Below are positions 46,338-58,070 of a stretch of DNA of 64,000 nt, piece by piece. The notes below the pieces were generated by a model. That model was not told the DNA's origin, did not search any database, and worked only from the letters and a program-made list of their open reading frames with translations. The DNA lies in the NCBI GenBank assembly GCA_905250025.1, contig CAJNOJ010000014.1, forward strand, positions 255,624 to 319,623, given 5' to 3'. The position numbers and the translations under genes are program-made. Source of the DNA: Adineta ricciae. Lineage: Eukaryota > Rotifera > Eurotatoria > Adinetida > Adinetidae. Every line of letters begins with the position of its first letter. The first letter of the stretch is position 1.

Positions 46338-48295
46338 AGATAATGACAATTGAAATAATAATTCATAAAAGCATCTTTAAATCTCGAATAAATCTAAAAC
46401 TATCTATTTAATCAAGGTTAAATCTTCTTTTTTTTCTCTCATAGCATTTGTATTTCATTAATACGATGAATAAGTACACTTTCGAATAAACATATGATAA
46501 TGTTAACCAATGCAACTAACTAAACAAAAATAAACACACAATTTGTATTCAAATAAGCACGGTCAGTGTTTACTGACACACATCTCTTCAGTTTCGTTTC
46601 ATGTCAATATTGAATGCTTGATCGAAAAGTGTGTCATCTATGTAAATATGTTAAGCTGTTATGTGCCAGATCAACAAAGAAAGGTATACATCAAACATTT
46701 TAAATAAAACTCTTTCGGATATGATCGAACAATTTACTGATTGAAGGCGTTGTATGAACAAATGTTCTATTGAATCTACGTGCTCAAACGAACTCACATA
46801 GATCGCTAAAGCTGTTCTCTCTGACAATCATATTAACACGTAAATAGCATACGATTACATATACGAATATGAACCAGTTAGATAGATTTACTTTTCCTCA
46901 ACAAAAAAAAAACATTTATAATCTCATTCATGGCCATATTTCATACAATCATCATTGAGAGGTCAAAGTAATGATGAGACACTACTTGATAACTTGTCGT
47001 AGAAAACACGGGTGTGAAAGTTCATAACTAAGGCAATATTGTGTAGTCTTACCTTTCTCATCCATATCACCAGTTGATGTATTGCAACATGAATCAATGA
47101 TCTTGTTTTATTCTTCATACTTTTGATTATGTCACCGTTGAAATCTTTTCTTCTTTCGCCTCGAATGATCGTTCGTGATCTTATACACATCTCGAATGTC
47201 AAATGTACAATCTATAGAGAAATATTAAGCACCTTCGCTAACAACAACATCGTCGTTTCAGGAAGATCACACTATCTTCATGTTATTAATTTATTATATT
47301 ATAATCAACTCGCTTTGTTTATCTTCTATTTCGTGGTTTCAGGAGAGCAATTGAATGAATAATTTACTTCGCAATCAGATCTAATTCATTAGCATAAGTA
47401 AACTAGTACTTATATACGTACATTGATAACATGAAAATGAATTCTCATATCAACCTGGAAAGAAGAAACTTCTGTGAGATATGTTTGTTGACTGATAAGT
47501 AATGACCGATGTAAGTCTGATCCATTGCAAACGAACGACAACTGAATATAGATCATTTATGGTGATATTGTTTTTCAACAAATACAGTCACTTTAATCCA
47601 GTATAAAAGATTTACGAGACGATAGATCAAAAGTATTCGTCTGTATATATGATAAGATCAAGATGATAATGTTCAATGAATAATCCAACTGAAAAACAAG
47701 ATCAGTTGTTTCTCTGTCTCTTTTCGTTCTCCTCAATATATGCATGCGTGTGTGAAGAAACGAAACAATAAACGGATTTTTCCCCTTCCTTTCTCATCAT
47801 TTGCATATCATTAAAATATTGAACATCGGCATTCAAGGTAGAATCTTCGACTATATCGAAAGAACAGATAAATAGTACAGAAGATAATTTATTTGTATTG
47901 GAATGACAATCGTCGTTATTTACACACACATACCTATTTCTCTCTCTCCCTCTCTCTCTTCTTGTGTTTCTTCTATTCAATACAATAAATATTAGGTGCA
48001 CCTAAACATAGAGGATCAGATTAAAAAAAAACTTGCGAGGGTGTGTGCGTAGCTGCCACATTTATAAACATCAAGTTGTTGTCACACACCGAACAGTGTA
48101 TCAGTGAGTATAAAACAGATCCTTTACTGGGAAGCCTTACTAGTTCTATTGAAAAGATATGGAGGAGTCTGGACGTTATATGAATCGTTCTCACCTTTCA
48201 GTCGAATAACATTTGAAGTTATTTAAATGACGATAGTATTATGATGTTCGTAACAGATCGCTTTTGTTTTTATATTTCAGAATATCTTTTCAGCA
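46338..48295. other. Intergenic, no supported gene
   Basis: About 2 kb between the inhibitor and the EGF/CBM14 gene. Frames of 79-99 codons on both strands are composition artefacts without domain character. A 3'-UTR-like AT-rich start and a TC-rich patch near 47935-47960 are visible. A good acceptor (TATATTTCAG, with TTTTCAG close behind) lies at the right end, just before the next ATG. Confidence 0.5.
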
Positions 48296-51188
48296 ATGGC
48301 ATCGAACGACGATCTTTTCAAATCATCATGGACATTTTTTACAATTTCTATTATCTTCTTCCACCTGAATCATTTAGCGAATGCTCATAGTATGTATCGT
48401 AGATTTAGTTTTGAATAGATTGTAGTTGAAGCATCTTACCTTCAATAGTATGCACGTCAGATGTCTGCAATAAGCATGGAACTTGTATTCCCGATAAATC
48501 TAATTCATTTACTTGTGAATGTGATCCAGGTTTTACTGGTCCAACTTGTGACCAAGGTAGCTTTAGTGAAAATATCACGATTAGATGTAGTTTCTTTGTC
48601 TAACTAGAACTAGATGAATGTGCATCACAACCATGTGCAAACAATGGCACATGCAAAGACTTAGAAAATGGTTTTCTTTGTGACTGCTTGCCTGAATGGA
48701 ATGGTACTCTATGTACAGAACCCATGAGTAGGTGTAGTTCAATTAGATGTAGATAGATTTTAGTAACCAAATGCTACTATTTCAATCGTAACAGATCCGT
48801 GTCAATCATCACCATGTGGTCCAGTTGGAAAATGTGTTGTAACAAATACACCTGGCATACCATACTACTGCCAATGTCCAGATGGACAAAATACAATGTT
48901 TCGATGTGCCGACACAAGTGTGTCGATTTTGTCAAAGTGCCATCAGCATGAATACGTTTTGTTCTTTGATAGATCCATGTCAGTCTAATCCTTGCGGCCC
49001 TGGAAAATGTGAAGTGACTGCAGATATGCGAAATGGGTATATCTGTCGATGTCTCGATGGTACAATTGAGCTGACCAATTGCTCAACACCGAAAAGTAGG
49101 TCTTACTGTACTTCGGAAGATACGTGTTTATTCTATTGGACATGAAATTGCAGATCCTTGTGCGACATTGCCCTGTGGACCAAATGGACGATGTATATCC
49201 CTATCTGCAGCACCGAAAGGTTATATGTGTATATGTCAAAATGATGGTCTTAGCTTTAGCACTATCGATACATGCCCAAGTAAATGTGATACATTGCTAT
49301 AAATATATATTTCATGTTCTCTCATTTTAGAAACAAACTCAATTTGTACCCGTCTGACATGTCGAAATGGTGGCACTTGTGTCGCATACTCAGCTAATGA
49401 ACCTTCTTGTAATCCTGCCCAAATCGGATCTGTTTGTTGTCAATGTTAGTAATCAGGATTCGATTATTATGCGGAACATAAAAAATGAACTTGACTTGTG
49501 TATCCTAGGTCCTCCAAATTACACGGGTGCGCGATGTGAACGAGGTTTGTTAGAGAATCTTTTGAGTTATAGACAGAATCAAGCAGAAGTTATTCTATTT
49601 CAAGAACTTGACTTCTGTACATCGAATCCGTGCAAAGCAAACGGACGTTGTCTGTCAGGTAAATCTGGGTATAGTTGTCAATGTTACGAAGGATTTACAG
49701 GCGAAAACTGCGAAGGTAGTTTTGATTATTCCGCTTCCTTTGAAATTCCTATTGGTTTCTCGAAATCTAGCACGAATAGTCAGTTCAGGTTGTTTATCAA
49801 ACCCATGTACTATTGGTATCTGCTACCAATTAAATCAAAATGGACAAGCATACGTCTGTATCTGTCCAGATGGCACATTGAGTCTTTCATGTACTTCAGC
49901 TAGTAAGTTTTGTTTTTTTTTCTCGTCTTTCACAATCTTATTTAAATAATATTATAGATACTACGCAAACTCCATCGGTTGTATCAACACCATCAGTACA
50001 GCCAACGACTACTCCTGTGTCAACACTGCTGTTTAGCAACAATGCTAAATACGGTGGTGGTGTTAGCAATGGAAATATTCTCCGACCTGTATCTATTTGT
50101 AGTCCATCAGGGCGGTCAACATGCAACGGTGGACAATGTATATTGAGCCCCGAAGGAGCATATGTCTGTCGATGTCAGGCAGGTTACACAGGCATCTACT
50201 GCGAAAACAGTTGAGTATAGATTTGAATTTTGAGAAATGAACTTGTTCATAATCTGTATTTGATATTTGATTAGATATCAATGAATGTGCATCGAATCCA
50301 TGGTAAGAACGAAATCATACTTCCGTTAAAAGCACTTTTCCAAATATTGTAGTTTGGGTGGTGGTATATGCTACGATTTAGTTAATGCGTACTCCTGCTT
50401 TTGTTCCGATCGAATCTTCCGACCACAATGCAATACGACTAGTGTCCAACCAGTAGTTCCCAATCCGCCCGTTTTAATGAGTACTAGTAATCGTATGTAA
50501 ACGGAGAATATCAGCTACAGAAACGACCTCATATTCATCTGTTCATTTCAGACAAAATAGCACACAATCAGGGTGATAAATCCTTACCAGCTGAATGCTT
50601 TTGCCGCAATGGTGGTCTATGCGTCACGAGTCAAATGGGTAGAAAATTTTGTCAATGTCCTAATGGTTTTACCGGAGCGTCTTGCGAAATATCCGCTGGT
50701 ATGTTTGATTTGACAATTGAGTAAATATATCAACAACCCCTTTTAGCATCTGCGATGAGTCCTGGTCAATTGGCTTGCAGTCAGTCATTGTGCCAAAATG
50801 GTGGCACATGCCAAGAACAAGGATTAAGTGCTGTTTGTACTTGTAAACCAGGTTTTACTGGTCAACGTTGCGAATCAGGTAAATTCCATTGTTTGTCAAT
50901 CTTTCAGAACACTGAAAAATTTTATGTCTAGAATATTTTCGATGCCAAGCCAACGGTCGTTTCGCTGATACATCAAGCTGTAAACTAGGTCGATATTTCG
51001 AATGTGTCTATTTCGGACAATGTACGTTGAAAAGTTTCACATTCAATCTCATCGTCTTAGATGTTCTTATCAATTTAGATGATTTGGGTTTACCAAACGG
51101 TGTTCTCTATAGTCGTAGTTGTCCACCTGGTCTTTGGTTCAATGCATTGAATGATCGATGTGATTATCCAAGTGCTGTCCAATGTTGA
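48296..51188 (+). CDS. Secreted multi-EGF protein with C-terminal chitin-binding (CBM14) domain
   Basis: The ATG at 48296 gives an N-terminus with a hydrophobic signal segment (SWTFFTISIIFFHLNHLANA). About twelve EGF-like modules follow, nearly one per exon, separated by roughly 50-bp introns. Examples are VCNKHGTCIPDKSNSFTCEC, DECASQPCANNGTC, CQSSPCGPVGKC, CKANGRCLSGKSGYSCQC, CNGGQCILSPEGAYVCRC and CQNGGTCQEQGLSAVCTC. A Thr/Pro/Ser-rich linker (near 49970-50030) splits the series. The last two exons encode CQANGRFADTSSCKLGRYFE and SRSCPPGLWFNALNDRCDYP, a six-cysteine peritrophin-A/CBM14 domain, ending at VQC. It is probably an extracellular or cuticle/eggshell/gut-lining matrix protein that binds chitin. 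Not every exon join was checked for frame; the sixth module is partly obscured. AATAAA signals occur at about 51369 and 51384. Confidence 0.82.
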
Positions 51189-51913
51189 AATGACTCTCTG
51201 AAATGGAAAACTTTTTTTTTTATTTGGCCTTTTATATCTATACATAATCTAGACGTTTGTTTTTTATTTCTCGGTGCCATGTTCTGTCGCTCGCTCGCTC
51301 TTTTATCTCATTATTTCTAGACGACTATTTGTAGATGTTTCACACATTTTGTTGCTTCTTCTTATTTAATAAATACTCGTGGAATAAAGCAAAAAACCTA
51401 AACAAGTTTTCGTTCACCAAAAGAATCTTTTAACCATGAGTGATTAATGATGTTAGAATCAACAACGCACGAAAGAAATTCTCTCATGACTGTCAATCAA
51501 TCAGTTATGTCGTCGTCGTTGCTCTCAAGATTAGAAATATGAAGAATATATATTTTTTTCTTTCCTTTCCCGTCACTTGATGACATCGGAAGAAGAAAAC
51601 AGCATGTCTATATTCAGATGAGCTCATCGTAAGACTATGCACGAGTCATCATCCGGAATGCTCCTGCTTATGTTCTTATTTCGATGTGTCATGTAGAACC
51701 AAAGACAAAAGAGAGAGAGAGAAAATATGTAAACATCACTATCTCGTCTATTTTTCTCTTCATCGACCAAACTAGAACGACTATGTGGGTATTTTGAAGC
51801 TGTCGAAGTGTTAATACTGCATTTACAATTTAGAGTATTAGAACGACGCCGAGTTTCTTCCAAACTATTTACAATCTCTCCGGAAACGAAGTCATTGACA
51901 TAGACGAGAATGA
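51189..51913. other. Spacer, 3' UTR of EGF/CBM14 gene and 5' flank of Ly6 gene
   Basis: T-rich 3'-UTR-like sequence, then AT-rich spacer. No supported gene. Confidence 0.5.
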
Positions 51914-52451
51914 ATGTGGTCCTTCATATTTGTTATCATATTTGTTTTTAGATATCAAAGTAAATTTGATTAAAAAACTTGCAACTAGTCCAAAATGCAA
52001 TTCTTCGTTTTAGAGGTGGAAACACTTTCTTGTTATCAATGCTCGATGAAATATTCCAATACGGAATGCAATTCGAACAATTCAGCTTATGTCACTGATT
52101 GTCAACCCACTTATGACACATGTTTAACGATTGTACTCAAACCAAGTAAGATTGATTCGATAAATAAATTGCAAGTTCTATTTTTGGAACGACGGCACTT
52201 TAGGTATTTTGGATGAGATAATCATTACAAAATATTGTACAAAACGTAAAGCGTGTGAACTTCAACAACAATACACGCATTCGCTAACTCCCTGTAAACC
52301 GAATAATGAAGGTCGAAGTTGGGCCTGCGTTTCTTGTTGTGGCGATCGAGATCTATGCAATCATGACGATTCAAGTCGATTGATTCTAAATAGAAATTTA
52401 TCCGTCATTGTAGTATTAATGGTCGTGCAAAGTGTTTTTTTTTATAGCTAA
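51914..52451 (+). CDS. Ly6/uPAR three-finger protein, GPI-anchored type
   Basis: Exons 51914-51959, 52014-52145 and 52204-52451 give 141 residues. The first exon encodes a short signal peptide (MWSFIFVIIFVFRYQ); the join to the second restores the frame through a split Lys codon. The domain starts LSCYQCSMKYSNTEC, then TYDTCLTIV, KYCTKRKACELQQ and ends CVSCCGDRDLCN, the CCxxDxCN hallmark of the fold. A C-terminal hydrophobic run (LSVIVVLMVVQSVFFYS) fits a GPI-attachment signal. Such proteins modulate receptors or septate junctions at the cell surface. The specific partner is unknown. About ten cysteines of the fold are present. Confidence 0.82.
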
Positions 52452-52898
52452 CAGAGCATTGATTTGATTCTATATCAAACTTTTTGAAATATGAACTCCG
52501 CTGTAACTGTTGTAAAAATTGCCATATGGGACGAATTTGAATTCATAAAAAAATACTAGAATAAATTAGTTTTTCTTTTATTTCAATTACAATCCGTTTT
52601 AGTTCAAAATTCATGATAAACATTAAAAGTTAATCAAAAAATTGCATACTATTACTCCTACCATACCAACAAACACCATTCTTGCTACAGAAAAATATCT
52701 TTTTACAACTGCCTCCCTTTCATTCCTCGTCAAGAAATAACTCATCGCACTTATTTCAAAAGAAAAAAAAACCTTGAAGAAAAAGAAGAACAGCAAAAAA
52801 TCCAAGTTTTTCCATTGCAAGACAACAGCAAAGCAAAGCCTTTTAACCACACTTGGATATACGTACGTAAATTATCGTCATATTCACTTACAATTAAA

Positions 52899-55800
52899 AT
52901 GGCAACTAAGAAATCCACAAAATTTACACAAGGTAGATCTAATTCCACTGACTCAGTAAGTTCAAACATTTATTTTCTCTCATCGACTATTTGTATGTTG
53001 CATGTTGTTTTTTCGGTTAGTCGGCTTCTATGTGGGAAAAAGTCTCCACTCAATTCGCAGAAGGTAAACATGACGCACCTTTCGCTGATCACGCAAGCGA
53101 TGAAGATCCGGCAGATGAAGAACCAATCGTAGATAACAATAATCAAGATTCCGAAGCCGATTCAGATGCTTCAACTTCCCCGCCTATTGAAACAACCTCC
53201 TCGGCTGACAGATCGTTCAAACCATGGGAATCCTCTCTAAACCATAAGCATCTAGCCATTATCATGAATCAACAGAAAGAAGATAAAATAAAAGAAGATC
53301 TTTCTAAAACTGAATTCACCTGGAGAAACGATGAACAGCAACTCACTTCTTTTCACTTTGGACTAACGGCATTACATATAGATTTTCACCAGCCTCGACC
53401 GATCGATGTTGAACGGGTATCTTGTATACTAGCACGAACTAAGTCTTGGTTAACTTTTCATAAACAAGAAAAAAACTCAACTGAAAGACATAAAAGTCCC
53501 CATGAAAACAGCACTTCACAACAACCCGAGCGATGTAGAATAACGAGCAACATGGACGTTGAGCTACAATATGGTGCGTTGGTTGATCCCACCCATTTTC
53601 AATATTCAGGAAAACACTCATGGATCAATCGGAGAGGTGTCTTCTTCATGATGTACTTAGATGAAAGACGGAAGAATGGTGAACGCATTGAATGGATTGT
53701 GGAAGATGGTGACAAGAGAAGAAAAAAACAACTGTTAGTGTCCAACATTAATCATATGGCTATTATTCATAAGAACGAATACGGGTTTGATGCGTATATT
53801 TGCCAACAGTGTAACATGAACGAATTCGAAGCGGAAGCGAATAATAGCTACGGAAATAACAACAGTAAGCAGTCTCATAACCAGAGAGCACGATCACGTT
53901 CTCGACCAAGAGCGGCACCACCACTTTGTTCAACAGCTGATCGACCACGACGCATAAAATACGGTCCATATCAACGAGTAGGCACTAATGCCGGTTGTTA
54001 TTTTCCCACTGTTCGGTTCGGTGTGCACGTCAGTTCATTATGTGCCAATAACCAAAATAAACATTATATTCTTCAAGTTACACATATTCTTTCCAGTCTT
54101 ATCAAATTTTTTCTCAAACATCAAATCACCGTCTGCTATGGCCAAATCACTTCAAACGAAGCTCCAACTCAACTCTCGAATTCAGATGGCTTAACTTTTC
54201 CAACACTGATCACAAAATATGCATGGCAACTCCTTTCTTCAGTCGGATATGGTTTCCAATTACAAATGTTCCGTCACCCTGAATTTCGTGAACGATTGAT
54301 GCAGACTATCGACAAAGAACCCAATTCTGATGAATTGGTTTATCGTGTTTGCGTTTATCTTTCGCGCATTTATCCACTGAAACCATTTGTGAACATTGTT
54401 GATGAACTCGAACAGGGTATCAACGAGTTAAAGCGGAAGCAAGATGCCTCTGCATATGGCCTAGTGAATAAAATTGATGTGAAAGTACACAATGAAACGT
54501 ATATTCCATCGGTAACATTAACACCGACAACTGTTCGTGTTAAGCCATTCAAACTTTGTCGAACTAATCGCATTCTTCGCGCGCAGAACGAGTTCGGCCT
54601 GCCATTGTATCATTTCGTTCTGGTTGATATACGTGATGAGAACGGTCGAGCTTTACAAGCATGTTACTTTCGTCATTTGCGGAGAACACTACTTCATTAT
54701 CTTGAAAATGGTTTCCAGTTGATGGGTGACGATCGAATATACAAATACATACATCATTCGCAGTCTCAGCTGCGAGAAAGACAATTTTGGTTTTATTATT
54801 CTCATCAGCAAGCTGATCGGTATGGTAACAATGGAAATATGAGTTTTAATGAAGCTTATAGATGGATGGGGGATTTCACAAATGAACGAAACCCAGCTAA
54901 ATATGCATCTCGTATGGCATTATGTTTTACAACAACGACAGGAACTGTGAGAGTAAGCGAAAAAATAGCAATAAAAAGGGACAAAGAATAAATCTGTCTG
55001 TATATGTGGTAGGTGCGGGCGGAAGACGTCGAATATATGGAAAATGATATTGAAGTTCAAGTGAATGGTAAAAAATTATCGTTCACGGATGGTTGTGGTA
55101 AAATGTCGGAAAAACTCTATGTTAAGGTAATTGATAAAATCTCACAAGCATTCTCTGCTGATAGAAGCATATTAATTTCTATTCAGCTTAGTCACTTTGT
55201 TGTACGCCATTATTTGTTTTGAACTCTAGATTAAAGAAAGTCTACAAGTGCGAAACGACTTCAGTGCTGTACAGTTTCGATATGCTGGTTGTAAGGGCGT
55301 TGTTAGTCTCGACACAACACTCAAAACAGGCAAAGATTTATATATACGTCCTTCAATGAACAAATTCGTTTCACGGCATGACATCTTTGAAGTTTGCAAA
55401 CTATCAGCACCACGGATTGCATTTCTCAATCGACAAGCTATCCTTCTGCTTGACTATCGAAAAATATCACCCATCGTATTTCGTCAACTTCAACAAGAAA
55501 ATCATCTACAACTCATTCGTGCTCTTCTCATAAACCAAGATGCGGAAAAACTTATTCGCAGCAAGGTTCCGTTTTGGTTCTTGCCACCAGATATTTATCG
55601 AGCTAACATCGACTATATTCGCGAACCATTTTTCCGACAACTTCTCATCAGTGCATGCCTACAATCAACCAGGGATCTACTTCATCGAACGCGAATTCGC
55701 ATTCCGCCAAACGGAGGAAGAAATATGTTTGGCATTGTTGATGAATACAGGGTTCTCAAAGAAGATGAAGTCTTCATTCAATACACCATTCTTGATAGTC

Positions 55801-57655
55801 CAATGGGCTCTGATAAAAACAATAAAGGAACTGAAATTCTTGATAAACGACGAGTTGTCATTACCAAGAACCCATGCCACCATCCAGGCGACATGCGAAC
55901 ATTCACGGCTGTCGACTATCCAGAACTTCGGCATCTCAAAGACGTTGTCGTCTTCGCACAACAAGGTCGACGCCCAGCCCCGCATGACATTAGTGGATCG
56001 GATCTTGACGGTGATGAATATCTTGTTGTTTGGTACGAAGATCTTGTTCCACTACAAACCAATAATGCCCCGCCATACGATTATGATTCACCTATACCGG
56101 TACAAGACCTTGCTGGCCCAGTGACAAGAGAACATATCAACCGAAAAGTACTGGAAATAGCTGAACAGGATTACTTAGGAAGACTCTCCAAGTTACATTT
56201 AGCGTTTGCCGATAAATTCGGTGTTGACAACGAGCAGCGCCCGGCAAAGGGTATTATGTCCACAGTCGAATTAGCTGGTGCAATTAGTCAAGAAGTTGAT
56301 AGTGGCAAGACAGGATACCATCCACTGAATGAAGACAACATCAGGACGTTGAAAGATGCGTTAGACAACGAACGACCCGATTACATGGAGAACGAAGGCT
56401 TCGACCGTTATCGATCAATGCATATTTTGGGTATGAGTATTTGAACTGTTTGCTGATAAATCTGATTGTAAATTATATGTTACTAGGTGAATTGTATCGT
56501 TCATCGAAGCGAACTCTACCAGGATGGAATCGGTTGGTTCGATATCATCGTCATCTTCGCCATTTAGCAGTGCGAATTCATGACGAGGAAGAGGACGAAA
56601 ACGAAGATAAACACGAAGAAACAGGAGAGAACAAAGATGGCGATGTTGATAAGGAAAGTAATATTAAAATCGATGAATCTATAGTGAGTGAAATTGTTCG
56701 TAATCACCCCGAATTTTCGACTCGTATGGAATTTGCCAAGAATTTAACATTAGTATATCGACAAGAAATGTTCGAGATTCTCAGCTTATATGGTCTCTCG
56801 CACGAAAGTGATTTATGGTGTCGGAACTCGGTCAACAATGTGTCTGGAGAACTTGAAGATACTGCTTACACGGAACTTGAACGACTGGTTTCACGGACGA
56901 GAACTCGGTTTCATACAGAACAAGCCCAATACTGTGAAAATGATGCATGTAATGAGGATACAGCTGTGTCTGATATGTGTCGTATATGTTCAAAAGTACA
57001 TGAGTCGATGACTGTGGCATGTTACTGTGTATGTTATGATAACAAACGAAGTCAGGAAGAGATACCTATATTGAGCTTACCATGGATATTTGCGAGCTCT
57101 CTTCTACAATATCGGATGAATCAAACATCGCCCTCTTCGTTATCATCAGGTTTACTTGGTTCCGCGATGAAAACCCAATTCGATTCACTATTTAAGAAAC
57201 GTTATTTAAGGTTAAATAGTAATGAAGTCGAATTTCGATCATCCGATAACTCAACTACAAGAGCACACATTAATGTGAGTCTTTGCATTTTCATCGAAGT
57301 ACTACAGGACTTTATGGAACGAAAGAAACATTCACAGTGGGCTATGGTTCTAAGTCGATGTGTTCAAAAGTCAAGTGAGTGCAAGCTGATATCGGGACAA
57401 CCTTTACGGGGAGACAACTGGAGACTCGTGTTAAGTCGGCAAGCTGTCAGCACAGGCAATAAATATGCATACGCTTTGTTGTCTTGGGAGGTAAGCAACG
57501 ATACCTTGATGCACAATCATTTCAATGATTTACTTGGCATATGTTACGAAGAAGGACGTCTCAAAAATGACGTCGGCTTTCTAAAGATTAGTGAAGATAT
57601 TATTTTATTATTACAACAAATAACTATAAAACAAATAATATCTTTGGATTCTTAA
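52899..57655 (+). CDS. RdRP: Cellular RNA-dependent RNA polymerase (RdRP, QDE-1/EGO-1 type)
   Basis: Exons 52899-52955, 53021-54952, 55013-55126, 55230-56430 and 56487-57655 join in frame to 1,490 residues. Cellular RdRPs make double-stranded or short antisense RNA from RNA templates in RNA silencing. The first 110 residues are acidic and disordered (DEDPADEEPIVDNNNQDSEA). The middle contains the family block NEFGLPLYHFVLVDIRDENG and FTDGCGKMSEKL. The double-psi beta-barrel part carries SAVQFRYAGCKGVVSLDTTL, GRNMFGIVDEYRVLKEDEVF, VITKNPCHHPGDMRTFTAVD and the catalytic motif SGSDLDGDEYLVVWY at about residues 956-970, with all three aspartates of DLDGD present. The C-terminal 400 residues hold an acidic insertion (EEEDENEDKHEETGENKDGD) and a poorly conserved helical region. 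No frameshift or stop is seen, so the gene looks functional. Confidence 0.95.
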
Positions 57656-58070
57656 ATTTTCTTTACAAACTTTACAGTAGCATTTTCTCTAGCGTAAAAT
57701 TCTAATTCAGAATCGTATTTTAGTTGTAAATTTGTTTCATTTGCATGCTGGATGTCTTTTGCTTTGATTGTGATGTTTTAATAAATCTTTTACTTTATAT
57801 AAAGAAAATGAATTGCAAAGCTTTGATGCACAGATATTACATAAGAATTGTTGGAGGTTCATCAACCATTTCCTATTCAACAACTTCTTATATATCGAGT
57901 CAATACTTGCGAGTAAACGAAAAAGTTGTTCTCAATTCATTTGTTGATAGCGCCGTCTACATTTACTCTATTTGTTATTGGTCGACATTTTATTTGCTTG
58001 ATTTTCCTTTTCTTGATCAATGAGTTACGTATTGAAATCTTGCTTTTAACAGACATTTTTATCAATAATC
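57656..58070. other. Spacer between RdRP and TRIM-like gene
   Basis: 415 bp of AT-rich sequence. A 92-codon plus-strand frame at 57745-58023 has no recognisable features. A GCTTTTAACAG acceptor-like string lies about 20 bp before the next ATG. Confidence 0.5.

Noticed and set aside
57745..58023. 92-codon frame between RdRP and the TRIM-like gene
   Set aside because: Probably 3'-UTR/5'-leader sequence; no domain and low-complexity Tyr/Ser composition.
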